In this document: piece by piece, positions 1-11,204 of the stretch
Numbering within the stretch: the stretch's first letter is position 1
Layout of the letters: each line of letters opens with the position of its first letter
Assembly: GCA_963691655.1 (NCBI GenBank)
Contig: CAVNUY010000014.1
Location: 186,001-250,000, forward strand
Direction of reading: 5' to 3'
Source: Toxonevra muliebris
Lineage: Eukaryota; Arthropoda; Insecta; Diptera; Pallopteridae
DNA length: 64,000 bases
Position numbers and translations under genes: made by a program
The notes under the pieces: generated by a model
Seen by the model: the letters and a program-made list of their open reading frames with translations, nothing else
Databases searched by the model: none
Told to the model about the DNA's origin: nothing

Positions 1-24
1 CAATTGAATCTAAATTTATAAATT

Positions 25-345
25 CATTTAAAAAAATTCAACGTGTATATGCATACATTTACAAATTTGGCACAAAGGATGGAAGAAAAATGCAGCCACT
101 TACTTTGGAATGCTTAAAGTGTGGATCTGAACTATTAATTCTTATGATACAGCAGGCGCAGTTTGCCTCAGAACGCGATTTGGACTTTTACGAGTAGGCG
201 GTCGACTTGAACACTCTTCACTGGATTTTGCTTAACGTCACCCAATTATACTCCCTAAAGGTCATCAACTTTCTTATGCTATAATCGAATTCTACCACAA
301 GAAACTATTGCACGAGTTGGATATCGTGGCATCTCCAAAACCAAT
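25..345 (+). pseudogene. BEL/Pao pol fragment (start of integrase region)
   Basis: Broken plus-strand reading that ends in a stretch with RVGGRL, a DFA/stop/RHPIILPK segment and a following FYHKKLLH. These match, in the same order, the region before the integrase zinc-binding domain of the BEL element at 62.8-63.2 kb in this window (RVGGRL, SRHPIILPK, HIKFLH). The first 100 bases give a VYAYIYKF-like stretch corresponding to FSYIYKF there. A stop interrupts the HPIILP segment and there is at least one frameshift. It is a dead fragment of the same or a sister family; no LTR is attached. Homology is by eye against the other copy. Confidence 0.7.
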
Positions 346-360
346 GAACTGATTGCGCTT

Positions 361-1087
361 AAATTTTCATCGTATCTTCAATGCATCTGTAGTTCTACTC
401 TTTCGGAACCAGGATCATTGTGATATCTCTCAATGTTTTTTATTTAAATTGAAATAGTTAAAAAAAATGACAAAAATCAAATACTTATTTTCAAAACTAG
501 ATAGATAAAAATACAAACTTTTAATGACTTAACTAAAAGAACATAAGTACAATAAAACTATCTCGAAAATTGAATTTTCAATAGTTTTACTTAACCCTCT
601 AGTTCCCAAACGTGTCTCTAGACAGCCTTCATCAAAACGGGTTTAATTACCACCTTAATAGTTTTTTGTTGCTACATTTTATCTCATCGTTTATGGAATT
701 TCCCAAGCATTTAATAAAATGCATTAGTTATGTGTTATTATGATGTTAGCGACAATCAAAGTCAAAATTTGTCAAAAACAGCAAAATGAATTATTTTATT
801 TGAATTTGAGATAAAAATAAAAAAAAATAATTAAAATACTTCCCGTCATAATAGCCAGAAAAAAAACTAGCTGTGAGTAGCTAGGAATTTAAATTTTTTA
901 TAAAAATTTTTTAGTTATTTAAAAGAATTTATATAAAGTTTATTTAACAACAAATGCTTTCAGGCATTCAACTTTTCAGGCTTCATAAAATCACGCCCAT
1001 TAATTTTTTTAGGATTTTGAGATCAGATTTATGCTTTTTACATTAAAATTTATCAATCCCAATTTTTTTAAATCAAAAATTTGGGAA
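361..1087. other. AT-rich stretch, nothing recognised
   Basis: About 700 bases of AT-rich DNA with no credible reading frame, no terminal inverted repeat and no similarity that I can see to other parts of the window. Confidence 0.5.
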
Positions 1088-1327
1088 CTAGAAGTTAATT
1101 CTGGTTCCGGCTATAAGTCTATCGATTAAAACGCTGATTCAATCTTTGATTTTAGATAAGCAGAATCATGGCAACTATCTGCCAACTCCTTTTTTTGACG
1201 CAGGTGTCTAGAAGTTAATTCTGGTTCCGGCTATAAGTCTATCGATTAAAACGCTGATTGAATCTTTGATTTTAGATAAGCAGAATCATGGCAGCTATCT
1301 GCCAACTCCTTTTTTTGACGCAGGTGT
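1088..1327. repeat. Tandem duplication, 2 x 120 bp
   Basis: Two head-to-tail copies with exact period 120 (1088-1207 and 1208-1327). They differ at two positions that I see (C/G and A/G). Each copy begins CTAGAAGTTAATTCTGG and ends GACGCAGGTGT. No coding sense is apparent. Confidence 0.95.
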
Positions 1328-1686
1328 CGTTGAACGATAGTCGTTCTACAGATATACAGTCGATGCAACTGTTTATTTTGACGTAAACAAATTTTTAAAT
1401 GATTCTTGAAATAAATAATACTTGTCAGCTCCTTCGACAATGAACAGTTATTTAGTGTTACTGGTCAGCTTTTTATTTGGAGTATCTACTATTTATATAT
1501 TTCTGTATATATTTGAAAATACATAGGTAGGGTTCTATGATTTCGCTCAACTGTTCCCAGTAATTGATTATGGTATGCAGTAGAAGTAAGTTTTTCAATT
1601 TTAAAAAATTCACAAATTTCGTTAAGATTTATATGGATGGTCTAAATTTTTCACATAATTTTTTTATACTTTTTTTTATTTTTTTT

Positions 1687-2903
1687 TATACTGTATCGTA
1701 TCAATATTTCTAGTATTTCGACTTCTACAGCCTATTTAGCAGGTGAGCGCAGAAGCAGGTAAAAGGGCCGACTGAAGTTTAAACTCATTTATCTCGAAAC
1801 TGTATTTTTCGGCACGGTGGGACACAAAAAACAAAACCTACTTGACCGATTCGTCTCAAATTTTACTATATTATTCCAGTGCTTATCGCAGGAATAAAAC
1901 AAAACTTTATACATTGAATACTTCTTACTTTTAACATACAAAAAGTAATGGAAAAACGGTCTGTTTTCGTAAAGTAAATTTCAACAACGCGCCATTTTGT
2001 CAATTTGTCAAGAGACCCTTCTGGCGTTGGGAAATCTTGCAGTCGATACAACGTCGTGGGATCTAATACTGCTACACATCCTCATAAAAAAAATAGACCG
2101 AAGCTCTCATATGCTATATGAACAGTCACTAGAAAATCCAAGGGAATTGCCAACCCTCAGGCATTTCATAAAATTTCTAGAAACACGGTTCCAATCATTA
2201 GAGGCAGTGGGTCAGAAGGAAAGAACCCAAACAAAACCGCTAACGCTGCTATTAGAGGCAGATAACAAAGGAAAGATCTGCAAGGCTTGCAATGTGAAAG
2301 AACATCCATTGCATGCATGCCAGAGTTTTCAACAATTGACTGTTCAACAGCGGCTGCAATTCCTAAAAAGCCATAACCTGTGCATCAATTGCATGAAATC
2401 TGGGCATTGGACCAAAGACTGCATTGGGAGACATTGTACTAAATGCAAGCACAAACTCAACACATTAGTACACTTCGAAGGCAACCGTAGTGAATCAGTT
2501 ACAAATCAGGTCACGGCGTCGCATCCTAGTAAATCTGTACAACCATCCACCACACTTGTGGCATCGAAAGGGACTTTTAAAAGTATACTGTATTGTATCA
2601 ATATTTCCAGTATTTCGACTTCTACAGCCTATTTAGCAGGTGAGCGCAGAAGCAGGTAAAAGGGCCGACTGAAGTTTAAACTCATTTATCTTGAAACTGT
2701 ATTTTTCGGCACGGTGGGACACAAAAAACAAAACCTACTTGACCGATTCGTCTCAAATTTTACTATAATATTCCAGTGCTTATCGCAGGAATAAAACAAA
2801 ACTTTCTACATTGAATACTTCTTACTTTTTACATACAAAAAGTAATGGAAAAACGGTCTGTTTTCGTAAAGTAAATTTCAACAACGCGCCATTTTGTCAA
2901 TTT
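1687..2903 (+). repeat. 897-bp tandem unit: noncoding arm + gag piece, second unit partial
   Basis: A 320-bp noncoding sequence occurs at 1687-2006 and again at 2584-2903, offset by exactly 897. The BEL gag fragment (2007-2583) lies between them. The arms are about 98 percent identical by eye. They do not begin TG or end CA, so they are unlikely to be LTRs. The simplest description is a tandem duplication of an 897-bp unit whose second copy retains only the noncoding arm. Confidence 0.85.
2007..2583 (+). pseudogene. BEL/Pao Gag fragment with zinc knuckles
   Basis: Open plus-strand reading of about 190 codons with no start of its own; it enters from the flanking repeat in mid-protein. The first half contains an SLENPRELPTLRHFIKFL segment typical of the BEL Gag core. 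The second half carries cysteine/histidine motifs: CKAC...HPLHAC, CINCMKSGHWTKDC and CTKC. In BEL elements this nucleocapsid part packages element RNA. It is truncated at both ends by the repeat arms. Compare the equivalent region at 50.6-50.8 kb in this window. Confidence 0.75.
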
Positions 2904-3407
2904 TCTCATTTTAGTTCCTGCGATAACTACATTTATATCAATTATAACCTCTTTTTTTTGAGATCATTGGTAAATCCAAAACCTGTTCCACCAGCAAGAT
3001 CCGTTTTTTTTAAGAGGGCAACTGTAACACCAATTTTAGTTTATTTAAAATTATAATATTTTTTTGAAGTGAAACTTCTTTAGCGGCGTTTTGAGGGGTA
3101 AACTGAACAAGAAACAGAAAGTAGGTCGGAAAAAAGAAAAATTCAATTCCACAACCACAATGCTTCCATTTGGGGTTATTACATAGCGAAGTGAAAAACA
3201 AGACATGCTGAAATGAAAAATGTTGAAAATCCCTTAAATTGATTTGGTATATTAAACATTAATTCACTGAAAACAATTTTTTAAGTGATTATTTTTTAGA
3301 ATACGTGTACAAATATGTACATATGTAGTCATGATAGCCTGCAATGGCAACAACAACAGCAATAACAATATATGAAGTCGTTGAGATTGGCATTGAAATA
3401 CCCCAAT

Positions 3408-3680
3408 GTCATTACACCTTTACATTGATGCAATATATGCATATATTGTTGTTATATCTAAATTCGCTGTTATTAGCACAATTTAGAATATATGCATGTG
3501 TTGTTGTTGCTTATGCTCATGTCATTGCACCTTTATTTTGGTGCAATATATGCATATATTATTGTCGTATTTAGAATCGCTGTTATCAGCACAATTTTGA
3601 ATATATGCATATGTTGTTGTTGCTTATGTCATTGCACCTTTATATTGGTGCAATATATGCATATGTTGTTGTTGCTTATG
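3408..3680. repeat. Minisatellite, ~110-bp unit
   Basis: Units at 3408-3520 (113 bp), 3521-3627 (107 bp) and a partial unit at 3628-3680. Each starts GTCATTRCACCTTTA and contains the palindromic word ATATATGCATAT and a TTGTTGTTGCTTATG block. The divergence between units suggests an old array. A possible polyadenylation signal (AATAAA) lies downstream at about 3777, so the array might sit in a solo LTR or a transcript end; I cannot show this. Confidence 0.8.
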
Positions 3681-4714
3681 CTTTTGCATGCTATCGTGAG
3701 AACTTCCGTTTTATTAGTTTGTTATAATATTATTAGTTAGCATTAATTTAGTATTTAAACACATCATTTATACTTAATAAAAGAGTCTTAACGCAAATCT
3801 CATGGTGTAATCATTGACTTGAATAGCGTTTTTACTACTGCTTCTTCGGTGTTGTTCTGGTTAAAGTGCAAGAGCAACCAATTCCTTTTTCTTGTACTGG
3901 TTCATGTGCTAGTGCAAGAAACATATAAGGAATACAAGCAGTCAAACCAGGCTGCTTCGGCAATACGTGTGTGCGTTATTTGTGTACAAAGAAGAATATT
4001 TGTTTTCACAATAGAACATAAATGACAGATCTGCAATAAGTGAGAAAGTGATGACTCTATACAATAATAACGCCATCTGTTGACTTCATGGTACTATGAA
4101 AAACATAAACAATTCAAATATATTTGAATCTACTGCTATAATGAAAAGAACAACAAAAGCTAAACGGTTTCGCAAATATTTAGTGCGACAAAAAGATAAC
4201 AAATTTACAGGGCGTTATGACTTGTTTAATACAAGTAATTGTTGCACATCAAAAACTATTTATTATCTCTTATTAACGTAGTTTTTCAATAGCATTCATT
4301 GCCATCTGTTGATAGCACTATGCTAAACATAAATACGAATATATCAATAGCAACGTCATCTGTTGCTTTTATAGCGCAATGCAAAACATAAACAACATAA
4401 ATATATTTGAATCTACCTTTTCGTTTACATTAAAAAGAAAACAGTGCAAAATCAATCTCAACAAAATTTCGGTAGCAATCAAGCTGGTGTGCGTGAAAAT
4501 CCACACTCTCTACCATGGCAGAAGAATTAAGAAGGTAGATGCATTTTGACAAGTAAGAGGAACTTTGACAATTGGAAAAACATTTGTTTTTGCAACAGAG
4601 TTGTACTTTCATAGTTAAATTTTTCGGTGAGAATTTATAAGAAAATAGTTTGTATAGTATTGCATGAACATAGGGAGAAATAGTTTTTGCTTTTTATATT
4701 ATTTTTTTACTCTT
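3681..4714. other. Noncoding stretch with diverged direct repeats
   Basis: No convincing gene. Three diverged copies of a phrase containing CATCTGTTG, an ATG-AAACATAAA block and AAATATATTTGAATCTAC occur at about 4070-4135, 4305-4345 and 4350-4420. They look like remnants of one dispersed repeat; the family was not recognised. Confidence 0.45.
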
Positions 4715-4768
4715 AACATGTTCAAGGTATTTCCTTGAACATGTTCAAGGTATTTCCTTGAACATGTT
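4715..4768. repeat. Overlapping palindromes, 23-bp period
   Basis: AACATGTTCAAGG, spacer, CCTTGAACATGTT forms a 13-bp-arm inverted repeat. It is repeated with a 23-bp period so that one arm is shared between two hairpins. Nothing coding overlaps it. Confidence 0.95.
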
Positions 4769-5455
4769 AATTTAAATAACATTATTTATAGGTTTTTAAT
4801 TATAAATCAAATTTAAAATTTAGTACTAAGTAATAAAAGTAGTATTAATAATCTTCTATTACTCACTCTTTTCTATCCATTTAAAAAAATGCACCTATAA
4901 AATGTTCAAAATGGCTACTTTTTGAAAAAAAACATCTACCTCTGTTTTTGAAAAAGCATCTATCATCTACTTGTAACATGGGTAAAATTATTTAGAAAAC
5001 TGTTTTTGGAGACATTTTGCGAAGAAAAAACAATGATAAAGTAAGCCAAATCCAAAATAAACCAGTTTTACGTTGGACTTAAGCACTTTTGATAAATACC
5101 ATATGGACCTAATTAGTTTTGAAAAAAAAATCATCTGGACTTAAGCACAAGAAAACATACAGCATCTGTATGAATGCGGCCATGTGCAAAGCCAAAAATT
5201 TAAATTTATTTCAATGCAGTAGCAGAACAAGGAAAGAATGCGATCGGCTGAAAGGGACTTCAGCAATTTTGATTTACACTTACGATGGGACTTAGTCACT
5301 TTTGAAAAAATAGTTAAATGAAATAGGTTAGGCTCATTTCCTTTGTTTAAACTATTTATTTGTACGATCAGTTTATATTGCATTGAAAATCTGGAAAATT
5401 TTCGTCTATGGCCTTGGCACTTTGGATATGTACCGACTCATATTAACTATTTAAA

Positions 5456-6242
5456 TGTTATTGCTGTTATTGCACTTACATATTCCCAGTCATAAACCTA
5501 CCAAAGAAGTTTCACTTCCATCGAGTGCACTAAGTTGCGCATGTGAGTTTTATTTTTTTATTATTATTTTTGTATATTGTTAAAGCAATAAATTATATCT
5601 ACAAAGTGTAAATACTATTGCTCATTATTTCATTAAAAAAAAAATCCCAAAAACTCGTCAAATTCAAGGGCGCTAGACCTGAAGGTCCCCTTCAAAAACT
5701 CTCAAAGTGGTTTGATGTGTTTTTGCGCTATAATTTAGGTTCTTCGTTTTATTTTTTGCTTTTAGTTTTTAATTATTCCTAAAAGTGATTTTTTAACGCT
5801 TATTTGCGAATTACTTCTGTTGCTGCATCTTTATATAATTGTACCCGCTAGTGCTAGTGCTCTGCACTACTATTCTAACCTCAAAAATATTATATTTGCT
5901 GGTGCTGCCGCTGCCTGTCTCGCTTGCTGTAATTTTGTTCGTTTGCTGCTTATACTTGTGTAGGAGTTTTTCTTATTTTGAATTAGAAAATAGAATTATA
6001 CTTATCTTTTGGTTTTAGACAGAGTTCAAGAAATTAAGTAACTGTGACACAGCAACGTGTCTTCTTTATTCTTTTCATTTTTCTACTTCAATTTTTACAC
6101 TTTCATTTATATGTTATACAAAAAGAGAGAGAATATAAATTTACAGGTTTTGATCATTGTAACAAAAACATGAAGAATGGAAATGGAACACTTGCAGATT
6201 TAGAATATAATCAGTTAATTAAGCACTGTAGAGTCCCCTACA
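5456..6242 (-). repeat. 3' LTR of the defective BEL element
   Basis: Shares its whole sequence with 9181-9998 apart from small indels. In minus sense it begins TGTAGGGGACTCTACAG. A TATATAA-like box and an AATAAA signal (within the run near 5540-5560) are in suitable order for an LTR promoter and polyadenylation site. The outer end is uncertain: homology with the 5' LTR stops at 5475, and a TGT at 5456 is the nearest plausible terminus. Confidence 0.7.
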
Positions 6243-6378
6243 TTCTCCCCCACAAAGAACGACTGTTAAAGCCATTACCTACACTCTAGCCTGTTAGAGG
6301 TGCATTTGTTCGATCGCCAAGTTGATCACGCTATGCCTCGACTCACAGCGTTAAGAGGTGGCTAGAGTTAAGATGACT

Positions 6379-9180
6379 TTACGAGTGTTGTGAAGGTTGG
6401 TCTTGGATGTCAGTCGCGCTGTTAGTTGGAAGCAAGCTGATTTTAGCTATCGGTCGCTTCAATGTTTTGCCATTGCAGAGCAATGTAACAACACGTACTA
6501 ATCCGTCGGACCCTGGATGAAGCTCTTCGATTCTTGCTAACGGCCATTTTCCTGGTGCGCTACGTTCATGTAACAGAAGGACTACATCGCCTACTTTGGG
6601 GTTTCGTTGAGGAGTTTTCCATTTAGGACGTACTTGTAACCTACACATATTCTCACTCGACCATCTTTTCCAAAAGCTTTGTTTAAGTCTTTCAACAATT
6701 TTCCAGCGACTCTAACGATCAATATTCGTATTTAGTAGGTTCTCGTCGGGCAGGCATGAAGTTGGTTCGCCAATAAGAAAATGCGCTGGGGTAAGTGCAA
6801 TGTGATCCGATGGATCCGTTGATAGTGGTGAAAGAGGACGGGAGTTCAAGCAGCTTTCAATTTGTGCTAGCAGTGTAGATAACTCCTCATAGGTGAGAAT
6901 ACGATCCTGCATTATGCGTTTCAGATGGTGTTTTGTAGACTTTACTCCGGCTTGTTGGCGCCTATGAATGTAGTACCGAAGTCGGAGTACAGGCCGGTGC
7001 AGGTTCCTCGTCTGGCGACGAAGCGATGAAATGCAGCAAGAAATGCTTCTGTAGTGAGACTTGTGACAACTTTCAGATGGATCGCTTTTGTACACATGCA
7101 AATAAATAAACATATGTAACTTTTTGAAACAGCGGCCTTTCTCAATGTAGATTATTTTGTTATTATGAGACCAGCGTAGTCTAGCCCGCTATGTTTAAAT
7201 GCTCTTGTTGGTTGCAAGCGTACCACGGGCAGATTGCCCATGATTTGTTGGCATGTTTTTGCATTGTATTTATAACAAATTGCACATCTTCGTTGCACAG
7301 ATTTAGCTAAATTGCGAGAGGATAAAATCCAGTATCGGAGCCTGACATAGGTTTGCATGAGTTCTAAACTGCCATGATGTGTTTGCTTGTGTGCTTCTGT
7401 AAATATATGAATAGAAAGTGGATTGTGTTTTGATAATAATATTGGATGCATAGTTTGATACGAAACTTCTGCATTCACAATACGGCCTCCAACTCTAACA
7501 ATACCATCATTATCCAGGAAAGGGCTGAGTTGTAGTATTTTGCTTTGCGGTGGCAATAATTTATTAATTTTTAAGCATTTGATATCTTCTTCGAAACATA
7601 ATCCCTGTGTTAACTTAATCAGAAACAGTTCAGCGCGCTTGAGTTCATAAGTCTTTAAGTATCCCACTTCCCTGTCCATCTTGCGAAGACCACATTGTAA
7701 ATTGTGGTGAAATCTTAAAACATATGCTGTCACACGCCGCATCGTTGTAAAGGACGAAAATCTTAACGAAAGTTCAGGATACTGTAAAGGCTGTGTTTTA
7801 ATTGAGTGGATTGTAATTCGTCTAACTTCGAGATCAGTTTCAACTGTTTTAGATATTGTTGGCTAATATGTGGATGCTTTCTTGAGCAATGGTGGTCCTT
7901 GCCACCATAGTGCGTGGTTTATCAATTCTCCCGGCATAACTCCTCTTGAACCGCAATCCGCTGGATTGTCATTTGTTGATATATATCTCCACTCATTGGG
8001 TTCAGTGAGACGCTGAATTTGTGCAACTCGATTTGCGACATAAACGGTCCATTTAGAAGAGTGGTTATTTATCCAGCTGAGAACAGTGGTGCTATCAGTC
8101 CAATAGGTTATGCTTTCGATGCTCACGTCCAAGGAATTTTTAATTGTAGCTGTAAGTTTTGCTAGTAGAGCAGCTGCACAGAGTTCCAGTCTAGGAATCG
8201 GGACTGTTTTCAAAGGCCCTACTTTCGTTTTTGACTGCACTAAGTTTACAACGACCTCCCCAATTTCCGTTGTGATTCGTAGGTATACTGCGGCAGCATA
8301 TGCTAACTGAGAGGCGTCACTAAATCTATGCAGCTCGGCCTTGGTCGTACGTTTGCCTCCAAACCACCTGGAGATCTGTTCGATATCTTTTAATGAGCCT
8401 CGGTAGCGCTGCCATTCTTGATTGATAATCTAGCCCAGCTGTCCATAATTTTTGGAACATAATCTTCGCCACGATCGTGATCGGTGTGAGCCACCCTAGA
8501 GGGTCGAAAAGCTTTGCGGCATCCGAGAGAAGGCTACTTTTTGTTAAATGAGGGGTTAAAGTAAAATTAAGTTTAAAAGAAAATGAATCATTAATGGTAT
8601 CCCAGGTGAGCCCCAAAGCTTTCACGTAATTTTGATCTTGCAATAGAAATAAGTCGGCAGTTTCACGATTTTCTTCAGGAATGGTTTGCAGTACATTAAT
8701 CGAATTAGAAGACCACTTTCTCAAATTTAAACCGCCGGACGCTAAAAGTTGGCACAGTTGTTGTTGTAGTTGTATTGCTTCTTCGACAGAGTCTGCGCCT
8801 GAAATCACATCGTCGACATAGGTATCTGTACTCAAGACTTTACTAGCTAGAGGATAAAGATGTTTTATGTCCGTAGCAAGTTGTTGTATAACACGAATAA
8901 ACAAATAGGGAGCAGAGGTGATACCATAAGTAACCGTGCGCAACATGTAAATACAAATTTTGTTGCTTTGGCATTCTCGCCAGAGGATATTTTCTCTGAG
9001 CACTCCATGGTGCGGCAAAAAATAACAATTAGGCAGCAAATCGCTTGGATAAACACCTATATTTTGCATGTGATTTAGAGATTCGTATTCCTCCATAAAT
9101 TTCTTGTACATTTCGGCAAATAGTGGTCTTTTGGCAAATGTTGTTTCCAGTTGTTTGAGTCGTTTAAGAGCGTTATAATC
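6379..9180 (-). pseudogene. BEL/Pao pol remnant (RT, RNase H, integrase)
   Basis: Successive minus-strand readings give RT (9180-8326, active-site segment TYVDDVISG), RNase H (8240-7863, with PRLELCAAALL and YWTDSTTVLSW), the integrase zinc domain (7742-7152, HHGSLE...CAICYKY), the integrase core (7145-6712) and the C-terminal domain (6648-6379, VGDVVLLLHE...PGKWPLARI). Several stops and frameshifts separate them. An in-frame deletion joins PHHGVLREN directly to ILWREC, removing early RT motifs. The integrase has SDFGTTF, where SDNGTTF is seen in the other copies here. A deletion around 6960 removes the block carrying the third catalytic acid. The enzyme cannot be functional. Confidence 0.8.
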
Positions 9181-9998
9181 CTTACATATTCCCAGTCATA
9201 AACCTACCAAAGAAGTTTCACTTCCATCGAGTGCACTAAGTTGCGCATGTGAGTTTTATTTTTTTATTATTATTTTTGTATATTGTTAAAGCAATAAATT
9301 ATATCTACAAAGTGTAAATACTATTGCTCATCATTTCATTAAAAAAAAAATCCCAAAAACTCGTCAAATTCAAGGGCGCTAGACCAGAAGGTCCCCTTCA
9401 AAAACTGTGGCAACTCTCAAAGTGGTTTGATGTGTTTTTGCGCTATAATTTAGGTTCTTCGTTTTCTTTTTTGCTTTTAGTTTTTAATTATTCCTAAAAG
9501 TGATTTTTTAACGCTTACAATTTATAAACTTAAATATCCTGCAATTATAAATATTTGCGAATTACTTCTGTTGCTGCATCTTTATATAATTGTACCCGCT
9601 AGTGCTAGTGCTCTCTGCACTACTATTCTAACCTCAAAAATATTATTATATTTGCTGGTGCTGCTGCTGCCTATCTCGCTTGCTGTAATTTTGTTCTTTT
9701 GCTGCTTATACTTGTGTAGGAGTTTTTCTTATTTTGAATTAGAAAATAGAATTATACTTATCTTTTGGTTTTAGACAGAGTTCAAGAAATTAAGTAACTG
9801 TGACACAGCAACGTGTCTTCTTTATTCTTTTCATTTTTCTACTTCAATTTTTACAGTTTCATTTATATGTTATACAAAAAGAGAGAGAATATAAATTTAC
9901 AGGTTTTGATCATTGTAACAAAAACATGAAGAATGGAAATGGAACACTTGCAGATTTAGAATATAATCAGTTGATTAAGCACTGTAGAGTCCCCTACA
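9181..9998 (-). repeat. 5' LTR (inner end truncated) of the defective BEL element
   Basis: Minus-sense start at 9998 (TGTAGGGG). Same sequence as 5475-6242 but with about 36 extra bases near 9510-9550 and a few small insertions. It joins RT sequence directly at 9180 with no primer binding site or gag, which shows that the internal deletion removed the inner LTR end. Confidence 0.75.
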
Positions 9999-10020
9999 AC
10001 TTGTCAGAAATCTTTTCGCA

Positions 10021-11136
10021 ATGGAAGATTTCTGTGGCAAGTGCAACTTGAGATTTTCAAGAACTAAGGATAATGACATCATGCCATGCAGTGGTCTGTG
10101 CAAGAAATTTTTTCATCGTGCGTGCTCTGCTGGCCCTTTGACCGAATTCGACCTCAGAATGCTTAAAGGTAATCGTAATCTTGGATATTTCTGTAAAGAA
10201 TGCTTTGGTGTATCTGAAAAATTTTTTAAAGCATGTGATGCAGTCCTAGAATCGCATAAAGCAGGTGTTAATAGTATGCTTAATATCTTTGAATCAAAAT
10301 GTAAGTCTATTAATGACCGATTTGCGGAGCTTAAATCATTTATGGGTGATAAATTAAATAAACATTAAACTGCTCTCAAGGATTCAGTGGGTTCTAATAG
10401 CCTATCAAACTATAATTCTGAACTTGTCTACACTAATGTTGCTACTATTGGTGCTGCTTTGCCAGTTATGGCTCCTGCTCTGCCTGCTGATGTTGCTGCT
10501 ATGCCTACTGTTGCCGCTATGCCTACTGGTTCTGCTCCGCCTAACACTTATGTTATGCGAGTTGATACTCCTGCGGTTGCTATGCCTGCTGCTGCTTCTA
10601 TGTCTCCTGCTGCTAGTGCTGCTATGCTATTTGCTGCTACTGCTATGCCTGCTTTTGCTCTGCCTGGTGCTACTGCCGTTTTGCTTGCTGTAACTCCATC
10701 TCCTACTATTGCCTCGACTACTTATGCTGCTGCTTCACGACAATCTTCGGTTGATAATTTACAACTAATTGTTCCTGATCAATGGTCTGGAGTCTTCTTC
10801 TCGCCGATGTCGTCCCCTCTGGTGGTTGCACCGCCGTCAGTCTCAAGGCTAGCCAGGTCTACTTCTGAATCTGATGTATCAGCATATATAAACTTTAAGC
10901 TTGGTGCATCTTCTTATGAAATTAATTGTTTCAAGATTGCTGCTCAATCGGAACGTCAAATCGCCTCATTCAAGATCATACCTCCTGCTGAGGTGTTTGA
11001 CCGCATTTTTTCTAAGGATTTCTGGCCTTGTGATATTGTGGTTCATAAGTTTGTCCCTCGAAAAAGAAGTATTCACCTACCGTCTTCATATATTGAACGT
11101 CCATCAAAAAACAAATCTCAATGCACCTCATTTTGA
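10021..11136 (+). pseudogene. CR1 ORF1, PHD-type zinc finger protein, one stop
   Basis: One reading frame of about 371 codons interrupted by a single TAA at 10366. The N-terminus (residues 4-62) has CGKC, C..LC, FFHRAC and FCKEC spacing, a PHD/treble-clef-like zinc domain as found in CR1 ORF1 proteins. Residues about 140-245 are an Ala/Met/Pro-rich low-complexity stretch coded by degenerate GCTGCTATGCCT-like units. The C-terminus has IIPPAEVFDRIFSKDFWPCD, which matches the arrangement in the second ORF1 fragment at 35.2 kb (LYGELFNPSLWPTD). The likely role is an RNA-binding chaperone of the LINE particle. The start is chosen at ATG 10021, just ahead of the zinc domain. Confidence 0.7.
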
Positions 11137-11204
11137 TGCATTTGATCCACTGTCTTCTACGATTATGGCCACAGCTCCTAATATTGGCAGATCCAACAGC
11201 TTCT

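Larger units (their letters stand above)
5456..9998 (-). mobile_element. Defective BEL/Pao LTR retrotransposon
   Basis: Minus-strand element with 5' LTR at 9181-9998, an internal part carrying only pol, and 3' LTR at about 5456-6242. The internal region ends (minus sense) in a purine-rich GTGGGGGAGAA directly before the LTR start TGTAGGGGACTC, as expected for a polypurine tract. All of gag, protease and the first part of RT are missing: the truncated 5' LTR is joined directly to RT. LTRs differ by several indels, one about 36 bp, so the insertion is not recent. The right edge abuts the CR1 LINE at 9999; I found no clear target-site duplication. Confidence 0.8.

Noticed and set aside
1687..2006. 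Direct repeats around gag piece as LTRs
   Set aside because: No TG/CA ends, no primer site, and gag enters mid-protein directly at the border.
5475..6242. Duplicate of the 9.2-10.0 kb sequence first taken as a repeated LINE 5' UTR
   Set aside because: Minus-sense TGTAGGGG start next to a polypurine tract and its position around BEL pol show it is an LTR.
10424..10693. Leu-rich open frame overlapping LINE ORF1
   Set aside because: Shadow frame of the GCTGCT-type repeat in ORF1; no independent support.
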